NCBI GenBank assembly: GCA_026692885.1
Contig: JAPLNJ010001216.1
Coordinates: 1-51,210, forward strand
Source of the DNA: Planctomycetota bacterium
GTDB lineage: Bacteria > Planctomycetota > Planctomycetia > Pirellulales > Pirellulaceae
Direction of reading: 5' to 3'
DNA: 51,210 bases
The notes under the pieces were generated by a model. It ran no database searches. It saw only the letters and a list, made by a program, of their open reading frames with translations, and had not been told where the DNA came from. Position numbers and translations under genes: made by a program. Of this stretch, positions 32,450-41,888 are shown in pieces (positions within the stretch are counted from its first letter, which is position 1; every line of letters begins with the position of its first letter).

Positions 32450-35218
32450 CTACGCGTCCCCGTCAAAGCCGTAGGCGAACTCACCCTGGGCCACGGTGAC
32501 GTGGACGCGTACGACGCGACGCCCGTCCATCATCCGCTGCAGGAACTCCTGGCTGATCTGCGGCAAGACCGTATTGGTCAGGATGGCGTCGATCATCCGG
32601 CCGCCGCTTTCCAGCTCCGTGCAGCGACCGACAATCAGCTTCACCACGTCGTCGTCATAGGTGAAGGGGATGTCGTGATTGGCGCGGATGCGTTTCTCGA
32701 TGCGGCGCAATTGCAGCCGCGCAATGGTGCCGACCATCTCGTCGCTGAGCGGGTAGTACGGGATGATCACGAGACGACCGAGCAAGGCTGGCGGGAACAC
32801 TTTCAACATCGGCTCCCGCAGGGCCTTGGTCAGGCCCGCGACATCGGGCATCAGCTCGGGATCCTTGCACAGGTTCGCGATCAGCTCGGTGCCGACGTTG
32901 GTGGTCAGCAGAATCAGGGTGTTCTTGAAGTCGATCAGCCGGCCCTCGCCGTCCTCCATCCAACCCTTGTCAAAGACCTGGAAGAAGATCTCATGGACGT
33001 CCGGGTGCGCCTTCTCCACCTCGTCTAACAGCACCACGCTGTAGGGCCGCCGGCGGACGGCTTCGGTCAGCACGCCGCCTTCGCCGTAGCCGACGTAACC
33101 CGGCGGCGCGCCCTTGAGCGTGCTGACGGTATGGGCCTCCTGGAACTCGCTCATGTTGATCGTGATCACGTTCTGCTCACCGCCGTACAGCGTCTCGGCC
33201 AGGGCCAGCGCCGTCTCGGTCTTGCCCACGCCCGACGGGCCGGCCAGCATGAACACGCCGATCGGTTTGCTGGGGTTGTCCAGGCCCGCTCGGGACGTCT
33301 GGATGCGTTTGGTGATCATCTCCAGGGCATGCCGCTGGCCGATGATGCGTTCGTTCAGCAGATCGGCCAGCTTGAGGACCGTCTCGATCTCGTTCTTGAC
33401 CATGCGGCCGACGGGGACCCCGGTCCAGTCCTGGACGACCGAGGCCACCGCTTGCTCGTCGGCCGTCGGCAGGATCAACGGCGTTTCGCCTTGCAACTCG
33501 TGCAGTTGCCGCTGGCACTCCTGGAGCTGCGCCAGCAACGCCGCCCGCTGCTCGTCCGACAGCGGGCCGTTGCCGCCGGTCCCCGCGGCCGTCTGCACGG
33601 GCGTGGCGGCGGCGGCCGCATCGGCCGCCTTTTCCAGCTTACTGGCAGTCCCTTCCACTTTGCCGATATCACCGCGCAGCTGGGCCCGCAGATCGAGCAC
33701 GTTCTTGACCAGCTCGCGCTCCGTCGTCCAGCGGGCTTCCAGCTGCTGCAGACGCTCACGATCGGCTGCCAGCTTGCCGGCCGCCGCCGCTTGGCGCGCA
33801 GCCGTATCGACGCCGACGACCGTCTCGCGGGCGATGATCTCCAGCTCGGTTTCCAGACCTTCGATTCGTCGTCGGCAGTCGTCCACCTCGGCCGGCACGG
33901 CATGTTGGCTGATCGCCACCCGAGCGCAGGCCGTGTCCAGTAAGCTCACGGACTTGTCCGGCAGTTGTCGCGCAGGGATGTAGCGGTGGGACAGCCGGAC
34001 GGCCGCTTCGATGGCTTCGTCCAGCACTTGCACCCGGTGATGCTTTTCCATAACCGAGGCCATGCGGCGCATCATCAAGATGGCCTTCTCCTCACTCGGT
34101 TCACTGATCTGGACGACCTGGAACCGCCGGGTCAGCGCCGGGTCCTTTTCGATATATTTCTTGTACTCGGCCCAGGTCGTGGCGGCGACCGTGCGGAGCG
34201 TTCCGCGAGCCAACGCCGGCTTGAGCAGGTTGGCCGCGTCACCGGTGCCGGCCGCCCCGCCGGCCCCGATCAGCGTGTGGGCTTCATCCACGAACAGGAT
34301 GATGGGCTTCTCCGAAGCCTGCACCTCCTCGATCACCTGCCGCAACCGCTGTTCGAACTCGCCCTTCATGCTGGCCCCGGCCTGCAGCAGGCCGATGTCC
34401 AGCGACCGCAACGTGACATCTTTCAAGGACGGCGGTACGTCGCCCGAGGCGATTCGCAGCGCGAAGCCCTCAACCACGGCGGTCTTCCCCACCCCCGCCT
34501 CGCCGGTCAGGATCGGGTTGTTCTGGCGGCGCCGCATCAGGATGTCGACGATCTGGCGGATCTCCTCATCGCGGCCGACGATGGGATCGATCTCCCCCTT
34601 CCGTGCGCGTTCGGTAAGGTCGACAGAGAACTTGCGCAGGGCCTCCTGTTTGCCCATCTGGGCTGGCGGCATGGCCCCACTGGCTTCGCCCGGCGCGGCA
34701 CCACCGCCGACCTGGAATCCGTCGGTGGCGTGCAAGGACGTTTCCGGTGATCCGCGGACCACCTCATCGAACCGCTCCGTCAGCGTGTCGACCTTGACCT
34801 TCTCGAATTCCTTGGAGATGCCGGTCAGCGCGTGGGTGAGCCCCTTGGTCTTGAGGATCCCCACCACCAGATGGCCGGTCCGGACCTGCGACTCGCCGAA
34901 CATCAGCGTGCCGTAGACCCAACCCCGCTCCACGGCTTCCTCCAGGTGCGACGACAAATCGGTGATGGACGTCGAACCGCGCGGCAGCCGGTCGAGCGCG
35001 GCCGTCAAGTCCCGGGCCAAGCGGGCCGGATCGAGGTTGAATTGTTTGATCAGGCGGTGCACATCCGAGTCCTGGAGCTGCAGGATCTGGTGGATCCAGT
35101 GCACCAATTCGACGTAGGGATTGCCCCGCATTTTACAGAACACGGTGGCGCTCTCAATGGCTCGGTAGCCCAAGCTGTTCAGCTTGCCAAACAAGTTCGC
35201 ACGACTGATTTCACTCAT
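32450..35218 (-). CDS. clpV: T6SS sheath-disassembly ATPase ClpV (TssH)
   Basis: 922 residues. It contains an N-terminal Clp N domain (about 1-160), AAA+ module 1 with Walker A GEAGVGKTAV and Walker B ILFVDEAH (about 225-420), a coiled-coil middle domain (about 430-570), and AAA+ module 2 with GPSGVGKTET and VVLLDEVEKAH (about 640-830). The ClpV-type start MSEISRANLFGKLNSLGYRA and small insertions separate it from housekeeping ClpB. It pulls apart contracted TssB-TssC sheath for reuse in the cytoplasm. The start codon overlaps the end of tssG by 8 bases, so translation is probably coupled. All key residues seem to be present, so the enzyme should be active. Confidence 0.96.
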   Translation of the reverse strand: MSEISRANLFGKLNSLGYRAIESATVFCKMRGNPYVELVHWIHQILQLQDSDVHRLIKQFNLDPARLARDLTAALDRLPRGSTSITDLSSHLEEAVERGWVYGTLMFGESQVRTGHLVVGILKTKGLTHALTGISKEFEKVKVDTLTERFDEVVRGSPETSLHATDGFQVGGGAAPGEASGAMPPAQMGKQEALRKFSVDLTERARKGEIDPIVGRDEEIRQIVDILMRRRQNNPILTGEAGVGKTAVVEGFALRIASGDVPPSLKDVTLRSLDIGLLQAGASMKGEFEQRLRQVIEEVQASEKPIILFVDEAHTLIGAGGAAGTGDAANLLKPALARGTLRTVAATTWAEYKKYIEKDPALTRRFQVVQISEPSEEKAILMMRRMASVMEKHHRVQVLDEAIEAAVRLSHRYIPARQLPDKSVSLLDTACARVAISQHAVPAEVDDCRRRIEGLETELEIIARETVVGVDTAARQAAAAGKLAADRERLQQLEARWTTERELVKNVLDLRAQLRGDIGKVEGTASKLEKAADAAAAATPVQTAAGTGGNGPLSDEQRAALLAQLQECQRQLHELQGETPLILPTADEQAVASVVQDWTGVPVGRMVKNEIETVLKLADLLNERIIGQRHALEMITKRIQTSRAGLDNPSKPIGVFMLAGPSGVGKTETALALAETLYGGEQNVITINMSEFQEAHTVSTLKGAPPGYVGYGEGGVLTEAVRRRPYSVVLLDEVEKAHPDVHEIFFQVFDKGWMEDGEGRLIDFKNTLILLTTNVGTELIANLCKDPELMPDVAGLTKALREPMLKVFPPALLGRLVIIPYYPLSDEMVGTIARLQLRRIEKRIRANHDIPFTYDDDVVKLIVGRCTELESGGRMIDAILTNTVLPQISQEFLQRMMDGRRVVRVHVTVAQGEFAYGFDGDA

Positions 35219-36257
35219 GGTTCATCGTCTCCCCCGCAGTCATGGGTCGTAACAACATATCGTCCGCATCTCGCCCCCGCGATTCACAGGCCAGCCAAGT
35301 GGTCCAGCCGAGTTGACCACAGTCGCCCAGCCGTGTCGGCGGCACTTCCTCTTTCTTGAGAATCAGCACCAGTTCCCACGCCAGTTCGTCGCCCGCATAA
35401 TTCCGCACCAAAGCTGTCAGGCAACGGAGGCTGTCGCCGCCGGGCAGCAACCGCAAGAACTGCGGCAGTCCGACCGGCCCCAGCACAATCCGAAACGTCT
35501 GCGCGCAATCCCACGCGCGTTCGCCGAGCAGCGTCAGTTGTCCGAGCGTTCCCGTGCGGAGCGACTCGCCCAGCCGGCAGTGACAGTCCTTGGGCAGACT
35601 AATCCAGGCCCCCACAAACTCTTCGACCGCGACGGGCAGCTGGAAGTACGCCGCCAACATCCCCCGCAGGCCGTCCGGATGGTGTGTCTGACAGGCCAGC
35701 GTCCCGGCAAAATACCGCTTGGCGTTGTCCGGCAGGGCGTCGCGATCGAACAGCGCCGGCATCCCGATCCCCAGCAAGCTGCCCACGTACACCGCGAACC
35801 GATCCGACTCTGCCCGGTCGTATTGCACCGTCGGCTGCGCGTTCGCCCAGGCCCGATAGAACAGCGCGAGAAGGCGGTGATGAAAGATGTCGGCGAAACG
35901 GACCAGGGTCGGATCGCGGTCGTTACGCCAGCGGTCGCGGGCGTACTCGGTCAGATGCACGGGTAACGGTCCCTGGGGTCCGAACAGGCCGAAGAAATGG
36001 ACGGCTACGCGGGCCGGTTGGCCGCCGCCGCCCGGCTCGCACGAGGCCACCGTCGAGGGCGCGAACGCCAGCGACGGGATCTGCCCCAACCGCACCAGAT
36101 CGTCCCCCGGCCGCTCGGCCTCCGCAATGCGCGGCTGCTCTCGGTAGATGTTCTCCAACCACCGCAGCAGCTGGAAGAAATCGAATTGGTACGGCTCGCG
36201 CTGCGCCCGCTGCACGAGCTCTACAGCGTGTGTCGCCGCCCGATTTTCGGATCCCAT
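35211..36257 (-). CDS. tssG: T6SS baseplate protein TssG
   Basis: 348 residues from MGSENRAATHAVELVQRAQR at 36257. The frame is open further upstream, but that region is antisense to tssF, so the short start is right. Typical features are YQFDFFQLLRWLENIYREQP, FFGLFGPQGPLPVHLTEYA (a TssG signature) and a C-terminal LTALVRNYAGDELAWELVLI region. TssG joins TssF and TssE in the baseplate wedge around the tube end. The gene overlaps tssF by 37 bases and clpV by 8 bases, placing it in one tight unit. Confidence 0.94.
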   Translation of the reverse strand: MGSENRAATHAVELVQRAQREPYQFDFFQLLRWLENIYREQPRIAEAERPGDDLVRLGQIPSLAFAPSTVASCEPGGGGQPARVAVHFFGLFGPQGPLPVHLTEYARDRWRNDRDPTLVRFADIFHHRLLALFYRAWANAQPTVQYDRAESDRFAVYVGSLLGIGMPALFDRDALPDNAKRYFAGTLACQTHHPDGLRGMLAAYFQLPVAVEEFVGAWISLPKDCHCRLGESLRTGTLGQLTLLGERAWDCAQTFRIVLGPVGLPQFLRLLPGGDSLRCLTALVRNYAGDELAWELVLILKKEEVPPTRLGDCGQLGWTTWLACESRGRDADDMLLRPMTAGETMNHE

Positions 36258-38098
36258 CGCATGATCTCGCCGCGATCTAGTGTCTGAATCACGGTTTCGG
36301 TGAAGGAGTTGAGCGAGACGTACTTGGCAAAGAAGCGTTCCAACACGGCCCCCAACAGGAAGACCCCCGTGCCCTCGAAGGCCGTCTCGTCGCAGGTCAC
36401 GGTCACCTGCAATCCGCGCGCAAAGGTCATCGGACCGCTGGTGGCCACCGGACGAATAATCGGCTGCGTGGCAACAGAACGGACGCCTTCGATCTGCCGG
36501 CTGACGGCCGGTTCGGCGAGGTCGCCGTACAAGGCCAGCAGTTCGCGCAGCGCGCCGGCTCCCCGCTGTTGGTCCTGATCGGCCAGGGACAAGTAGTTCA
36601 AGGTCAGATGGCTGATCAGCCGCCAGGCCTGGTCGCCCGGACCAAATGTCGCGGGTGGTTTCGGCTTGGTGGGCCCGGCCACACAGCGTACCGACTGGAC
36701 CGGGGCGGCAATCTGGAGCGTGAAATCCGTGTTCAAACGGCCGACCGGCATGAACAAGGGTAAGTCCCGATTGGTGCACAAGGTCTCCAGTCCCACCTCC
36801 CGCAGATCGCCGCGATAAGGCGTCTCGTTCCCGTCCACCAGCATCAGATAGACTTCGCTGCCCACATAGGACGCCCGGCTGCCGACGCGGCGCTGCTTTG
36901 ACGACAGCAGCCGGGGCGTGCGGCGAAGCGTAAAATACGCTCCGCGGTCGCCGACCCGCAGGTGATCAGTCACTGCGTAAAAAGAGCGGAACTCCTGCGT
37001 TTCCCCGGCCTCGGCACCGTAGCCGGTGACGGACGTGATCTGGTGGACTTCGAAATCGGCAGGCCGCGTGCGGTCCGGCACCACATGCTGTTCCACCGCC
37101 GCATCCGTCAGGTGAATCCGATCCGCCCGCTTGGGGAACAGGTTCACTGCCGGTGTGCAGAACAGGGCGAAATCTTCGGCCGAGAGCGCATGTTCCAGCA
37201 CCGACTCGCTGCGATTCAATAACACCACCACGTCCAGTTCGCGGTCCTCGCACCGCTGCACCGCGGGCTGCAACCCGTGGAGCTCCACAAACAGATACCG
37301 CTGCGGAAAAGCAAAGTACTCTTGGAGCAGCCGGTAGCCCTGGAAGGAGCGCCAGCCGTAGGGCAACAAGGCCTCGCTGTCCGAGAACCCCACCCGCTGC
37401 ACATGCGAGGCGTCCAGGACCTCCACCCACGGCGGCTTGGGGCCCGTCGGCCGCACGACCACAGCCACGGCGTTGCCCAAGAGCTGTTCGTACAACTGCA
37501 TCGGCCGCTGACCGCTTCCCGGCAAGAACAGGTTGAGCCGGTCGAGGGCCAGTTGGCGAAAAGTCAATCCGGCGGTGGTGCGCAACCGGAACCGCACCCC
37601 GGCGCGTACGCCAGGGACCCCCGGCAGTTCGCGAGTGGCGACGTCGCGCGGGAAGTACTCGGCCTCGATCAGCTCTAGCGGCCACAGGGTGACGTCGTGC
37701 CCCGTGCGGTACTCGCAGGCCGTCTGCATCTCCTTGCTCATCAGACTGCGCAGCGCGGTGTTCCGCGGGATGACGAAGCCCTCGGCCAGCGAACCCTCCG
37801 TCAGATTGGGTTGGAAACGCACCACCGCCAGCGACGGCGTCGGCGCCAGGTAGTGCGGATAAACAACCTCCAGCAGCTGCTGTGTGAACCGCGGGAACTC
37901 GTCATCCAGCTTCAGCTGCACGCGGGCCGCCAGGAACGCGAAACCCTCCAGCAACCGTTCGACATAGGGGTCCACGCACTCGAAGCCGTCCAGCCCCAGC
38001 CGGCTGGCGATCTTGGGGAACTCGGCAGCGAATTCGCCACCCATTTCCCGCAGGTGCCGAAGTTCGGCGTCGTAATACTGGAGCAGGCGGGGATCCAT
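36221..38098 (-). CDS. tssF: T6SS baseplate protein TssF
   Basis: 625 residues from MDPRLLQYYDAELRHLREMG at 38098, the normal TssF opening; an upstream extension of the frame is antisense to tssE. Diagnostic text includes GEFAAEFPKIASRLGL, PYVERLLEGFAFLAARVQLK and PHYLAPTPSLAVV. TssF, two copies per wedge, is the main baseplate component. It lies 19 bp downstream of tssE and overlaps tssG. Confidence 0.95.
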   Translation of the reverse strand: MDPRLLQYYDAELRHLREMGGEFAAEFPKIASRLGLDGFECVDPYVERLLEGFAFLAARVQLKLDDEFPRFTQQLLEVVYPHYLAPTPSLAVVRFQPNLTEGSLAEGFVIPRNTALRSLMSKEMQTACEYRTGHDVTLWPLELIEAEYFPRDVATRELPGVPGVRAGVRFRLRTTAGLTFRQLALDRLNLFLPGSGQRPMQLYEQLLGNAVAVVVRPTGPKPPWVEVLDASHVQRVGFSDSEALLPYGWRSFQGYRLLQEYFAFPQRYLFVELHGLQPAVQRCEDRELDVVVLLNRSESVLEHALSAEDFALFCTPAVNLFPKRADRIHLTDAAVEQHVVPDRTRPADFEVHQITSVTGYGAEAGETQEFRSFYAVTDHLRVGDRGAYFTLRRTPRLLSSKQRRVGSRASYVGSEVYLMLVDGNETPYRGDLREVGLETLCTNRDLPLFMPVGRLNTDFTLQIAAPVQSVRCVAGPTKPKPPATFGPGDQAWRLISHLTLNYLSLADQDQQRGAGALRELLALYGDLAEPAVSRQIEGVRSVATQPIIRPVATSGPMTFARGLQVTVTCDETAFEGTGVFLLGAVLERFFAKYVSLNSFTETVIQTLDRGEIMRWDPKIGRRHTL

Positions 38099-38117
38099 GT
38101 CGACTCGCTTACTTGAC

Positions 38118-38621
38118 TCATCCGAGATACTCAACGACCTTGACGTTACCGGTTTCCAAATCCATTTCGGTCTTGACCAGCAGTTCCAGCGGCACCGGCT
38201 GGGCCCAAAGATCACCGGTGATCTCGAACACGAGCGCGTTGGTGGTCAACTGATTCGCGTTCGCGACCACGCGGACCTGCAACGTCTCCCGGCGAATCCG
38301 CGGTTCGAAATTCCAAATCGCTTGCCGGACCAGTTGTGCCAGTTCGTCCGCGTCCACGCTGGACGTCGTCAGCCCGGTGAAATCCGGCACGCCGTAGTTG
38401 AGTACGGAGGTCGCGACGTGTGAGTACTGGTCACGCAGATTCCGCACGCCCAGGTCGCAACTATTCAACAGCCAGGTTAGGTCTCGCAACACGCAACTGC
38501 GCAGCTTCTGCGCCGTGAGGACCCGCTGGTTAGCAGACTCCCGCCGCTGTTCGGGGGCGTCATCGGCCAGACGGTCCAGGAGCGACGGCTGCAGACGCTC
38601 TTGCAGCGAGAGCTCAGGCAT
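38118..38621 (-). CDS. tssE: T6SS baseplate protein TssE (gp25-like)
   Basis: 167 residues, the usual length. It carries LRSCVLRDLTWLLNSC (the RDLxWLLN motif of TssE), YGVPDFTGL and the tail ITGDLWAQPVPLELLVKTEM as in gp25-like proteins. It starts the sheath on the baseplate. The ATG overlaps the end of tagJ by 8 bases. Confidence 0.93.
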   Translation of the reverse strand: MPELSLQERLQPSLLDRLADDAPEQRRESANQRVLTAQKLRSCVLRDLTWLLNSCDLGVRNLRDQYSHVATSVLNYGVPDFTGLTTSSVDADELAQLVRQAIWNFEPRIRRETLQVRVVANANQLTTNALVFEITGDLWAQPVPLELLVKTEMDLETGNVKVVEYLG

Positions 38622-39471
38622 CGTGCGACGTCTCCTCGGTGACCGGCCACGCGATTTGCCGGAGGCTCAGCAGCGCGTACTCCCCACCCTCCGTCGCCAG
38701 AACCCGTTGGCCGAAACCGAAACAGGCCCCGCCCTCCCGCTCGGTCCACACGGTCTGGCGGGCCAGGCGAACCTCCGGCGACGCGTGTTCCGCGGAACCC
38801 GGATAGCGCGTGGGGATCAGGCCCACCGCCTCGCCGCCGTTGGTCCACACGAAATGCGCAGGCATCCAGACGACATCGCGCAGGTCCTCGGGCGGATCGA
38901 AATCAATCTGCCGGATGCGTTCGAAGGGGATCCAGTAGTAGCGGCCGTTGACGATCGCTTCGAGGACAGGCCCCAACCGCGTGTCCGCATCCGCAATCCA
39001 AGCGAACGGTTCTTCCTGAGCCGTTTCGTCCGCCAGCTGGTCCGTGCCGCGCACGCCACAACGGATCACGCCCGGCGTGGCCGATGCCTGTTCGAAAGCC
39101 TGCTCGCGCAAACTTCCCGCCTGCGCGTAAAGCTCCTGCGCCGACAGACGCAAGGACTCCATCAACAACGCCACCCAGGACGGCGGCTCGCCGAAAATCA
39201 ACGGGGTGCGTTTCCCTGCAAACACCTCGCCCCGTAGCATCTCGCACCGGATGGCCTCACGATACGCCTGCACCATCACCAGCGTGCTGGCGTCCAACTC
39301 ACCCGTGACGTCCAGCTGGGTGAGGGCTCGATCCCATTGTCCCTGGACCGCCAACAGCTGAAACAGGAACACGCGCAACTTGGCGTCCGACGGATCGCGC
39401 CGGACCTCCTGTTGGAGTTCCGCCAACGCCTCGTCCAGTTTGCCATCGCGAAGAGTTTGCTGCGCGGACAT
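38614..39471 (-). CDS. tagJ: T6SS accessory protein TagJ (ImpE family)
   Basis: 285 residues. The opening LRDGKLDEALAELQQEVRRD is a TPR-like helical part, and PFERIRQIDFDPPEDLRDVVW in the second half is the ImpE signature. TagJ binds TssB and, in some systems, ClpV, helping sheath turnover. Its presence places the cluster among those with a TagJ-type sheath-recycling accessory. Spacing is 88 bp after the Hcp gene, with a hairpin in the gap. Confidence 0.9.
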   Translation of the reverse strand: MSAQQTLRDGKLDEALAELQQEVRRDPSDAKLRVFLFQLLAVQGQWDRALTQLDVTGELDASTLVMVQAYREAIRCEMLRGEVFAGKRTPLIFGEPPSWVALLMESLRLSAQELYAQAGSLREQAFEQASATPGVIRCGVRGTDQLADETAQEEPFAWIADADTRLGPVLEAIVNGRYYWIPFERIRQIDFDPPEDLRDVVWMPAHFVWTNGGEAVGLIPTRYPGSAEHASPEVRLARQTVWTEREGGACFGFGQRVLATEGGEYALLSLRQIAWPVTEETSHDA

Positions 39472-39499
39472 GGAAGACCTCGACTCTCCGTGAACTGAG

Positions 39500-39532
39500 C
39501 CGTAGGACGGGCCAGCGTGCCCGTCCTACGAA
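39500..39532. repeat. Hairpin in the Hcp-TagJ gap
   Basis: GTAGGACGGGC and GCCCGTCCTAC form an 11-bp stem around a short loop just before the tagJ start. It is either a REP or a processing or attenuation structure, since it separates the highly expressed hcp from downstream genes. Confidence 0.7.
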
Positions 39533-39559
39533 AATGAGCACCTGATTGATTCACCGTGC

Positions 39560-40120
39560 CTAAGGTTTGTCGTAATTGTCCCAAGTCGAACCCGGACCGT
39601 CCTTCCATGGCGTGTTCTTCGTTCGATCCCAGCTTCCGGTGTAGGCACCGGAGCTATCCTTCCCGGCAAACTGCTTGTAGAAAAAGGAGATCTTGTAGTA
39701 CCACAGACTGAGGGTTTCGCCCGGGCGCTCGTCCTCCCCGCCACTGATGGCCCAGCTCTTCACCAGGGGCCCGGCCATCTTGAACTTGCAGTAAACGTTG
39801 TCCTTCGGATCCTTTTCGTCGATCGTTTCTCCACCAGCTCCCGACATGATCAAGTGAATCAAACCAGTCCCCGTCGCCCCGCCCAAAGCACCACCGCCGG
39901 CGCCTAGTTTCATCAGAATCGGCGACGACCGATCGAAGGACTTGGCCAATTCCATCGGGGCCACTTCACTGACGCCCGTGAACAGATCTTGCGTACCCGC
40001 CTTGGCGCTGTCCTTGATCTCACGCACCAGAGACCAACCGATACTATTACAGGAAATCCAATCGGTATACCCCTTGACCGTGGAGTCTCCCTGAACGCCT
40101 TGCAACCATAGCAGAATCAT
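39560..40120 (-). CDS. hcp: T6SS tube protein Hcp, paralogue 2
   Basis: 186 residues from MILLWLQGVQGDSTVKGYTD. ATG at 40120 is preceded by GAGGAG with good spacing. GDSTVKGYTDWISCNSIGWS is the Hcp start pattern, and ETLSLWYYKISFFYKQFAG is the usual terminal strand pair. The tail GSWDRTKNTPWKDGPGSTWD is extra. It stands between tssC and tagJ, the classic place for the main Hcp of an operon, so this is probably the principal tube subunit. Confidence 0.9.
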   Translation of the reverse strand: MILLWLQGVQGDSTVKGYTDWISCNSIGWSLVREIKDSAKAGTQDLFTGVSEVAPMELAKSFDRSSPILMKLGAGGGALGGATGTGLIHLIMSGAGGETIDEKDPKDNVYCKFKMAGPLVKSWAISGGEDERPGETLSLWYYKISFFYKQFAGKDSSGAYTGSWDRTKNTPWKDGPGSTWDNYDKP

Positions 40121-40213
40121 AGGTTCATCTCCTCAACTGAAATCCACAGAATCCACAAACTGTCCACACTACACACTTCGAGGCTACACGCTTCGAGACT
40201 GCGCAAAAATCGC

Positions 40214-40275
40214 AGGGTGGGCTGTGCCCACCACAACTACCTGTGTTTGGTGAGCACAGCCCACCCTACACCTTG
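40214..40275. repeat. Hairpin between tssC and hcp
   Basis: AGGGTGGGCTGTGCCCACCA and TGGTGAGCACAGCCCACCCT form a long interrupted stem. The 258-bp gap holds no gene. It may be a REP or an mRNA-stabilising hairpin. Confidence 0.75.
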
Positions 40276-40378
40276 GGCCCGCAGCATTGGCCCATTTGTC
40301 TTTTCACAGCATCTTCCCGTGGCACCTGGTGACCGGCTGACCGCAGGAACGGCGGCCGGTCCAGCATCACGGATTCCA

Positions 40379-41863
40379 TCACTTGGGCATCTTCGACACC
40401 AGTCGCAGCGACACAGTCAGGCCCTCCAACTGATAGTGCGGCCTGAGGAAGATCTTGGAGCTATAGTAGCCGGGATTGCTGGGATCTTCCTCGATTTTCA
40501 CCTCCGCCGCGGCCAACGGCCGCATGGCTTTTTCCGCTTCCGACGACGTCGCTGCCTGGAAATCGACGTAGTTGCTGATCCAACCATTCAGCCAGGACTG
40601 GAGGGCACCCGCGTCCTTGTACGACCCGATCTTGTCCCGCACCATGCATTTCAGGTAATGGGCGAACCGGCACGTCGGGAACAGATACGGCAGGCGTGAG
40701 GACAAATTAGCGTTGGCGGTCGCCGCGGGATCGTCGTACTCGGCCGGTTTCTGCAACGACTGGGCGCCGATGAAGGCGGCGAAGTCGGTGCCTTTCTTGT
40801 GGATCAGCGGCATGAAGCCGCACCTGGCCAGTTCCGCCTCGCGGCGGTCCGCGATAGCGATCTCCGTCGGGCACTTCATGTCCTGGCCGCCATCGTCCGT
40901 GGGGAAGGTATGCACGGGCAAGCCTTCCACCGCGCCGCCGGACTCGATGCCGCGGATGCGGGTAGACCAACCGTACAGCTTGAACGAACGGGTGATATTG
41001 ACCCCCATCGCGTACGCGCTGTTGGCCCACACGAACTTGTTGTGATCCGCCCCCGCGACGTCTTCCTCGTAGTCAAACTCCTCGACGGGATTCATTTTCG
41101 GTCCGTACGGCTGCCGGGCCAAGAACCGCGGCATGGCCAGCCCGATGTAGCGCGAGTCATCCGCATCGCGGAACGAGTTCCAGCCGGCATACTCAGGCGT
41201 CTGAAAGATCTTGGTCAGATCGCGCGGGTTGGACAGTTCCTGCCAGGTGTCCATCTGCAGGACCATCGGGGCGACGGCCGCCAGGAACGGCGCGTGGGCC
41301 GCCGCCGCGACCTGCGCGATCCCGCCCAGAAGCTCCACGTCGGGCGGGCTGTGGTCGAAGTAGTAGTCGCCGATCAGGCAGCCGTACGGTTCGCCGCCGA
41401 ACTGCCCGTACTCCTGTTCGTAGACCTGCTTGAAGATCGGGCTCTGGTCCCAGGCCGTGCCTTTGAACTTCTTCAACGTCTTGGCCAGGTCTTTCTTGGA
41501 AATGTTGAGGACGCGGATCTTCAGCATTTCGTCGGTCTCGGTGTTGTTCACCAGGTAGTGCAGACCGCGCCACGCGCCTTCGAGCTTCTGAAAATCCTCG
41601 TGATGAACAATCTGGTTCACCTGTTCGGTCAGTTTCGCGTCCAGGGCGGCAATCATCGACTGGATGGACCGCAAGGCGTCGTCGGAGATCAGTTGGGTGG
41701 TCGACAGGGCCTGTTCGGCCAGCGTGCGTACCGCGGCTTCGACCGCTTGGCGAGCCTGATCCGACTTGGGCTTGAACTCCTTCTGGAGCAACGAAGTGAA
41801 GTCGCTGACTTCGACCGCTCCGGCTGGGGATTGAGCCTGTGCATTTAGTTCTGCTTCTGACAT
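40379..41863 (-). CDS. tssC: T6SS sheath large subunit TssC (VipB)
   Basis: 494 residues, normal for TssC. ATG at 41863 follows AGGAG. It carries the family core (GTAWDQSPIFKQVYEQEYGQ, FGGEPYGCLIGDYYFDH, PLAAAEVKIEEDPSNPGYYS, HYQLEGLTVSLRLVSKMPK). The N-terminal helix region (TSLLQKEFKPKSDQARQAVE) is where ClpV binds after contraction. It pairs with TssB, encoded 25 bp upstream. Together with the second tssC at 29610 the locus has two sheath large subunits. Confidence 0.96.
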   Translation of the reverse strand: MSEAELNAQAQSPAGAVEVSDFTSLLQKEFKPKSDQARQAVEAAVRTLAEQALSTTQLISDDALRSIQSMIAALDAKLTEQVNQIVHHEDFQKLEGAWRGLHYLVNNTETDEMLKIRVLNISKKDLAKTLKKFKGTAWDQSPIFKQVYEQEYGQFGGEPYGCLIGDYYFDHSPPDVELLGGIAQVAAAAHAPFLAAVAPMVLQMDTWQELSNPRDLTKIFQTPEYAGWNSFRDADDSRYIGLAMPRFLARQPYGPKMNPVEEFDYEEDVAGADHNKFVWANSAYAMGVNITRSFKLYGWSTRIRGIESGGAVEGLPVHTFPTDDGGQDMKCPTEIAIADRREAELARCGFMPLIHKKGTDFAAFIGAQSLQKPAEYDDPAATANANLSSRLPYLFPTCRFAHYLKCMVRDKIGSYKDAGALQSWLNGWISNYVDFQAATSSEAEKAMRPLAAAEVKIEEDPSNPGYYSSKIFLRPHYQLEGLTVSLRLVSKMPK

Positions 41864-41888
41864 GATGTGCTACTCCTATAGGTTCCTA

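Noticed and set aside
40799..41848. A 349-codon plus-strand frame
   Set aside because: Antisense to tssC, which is certain.
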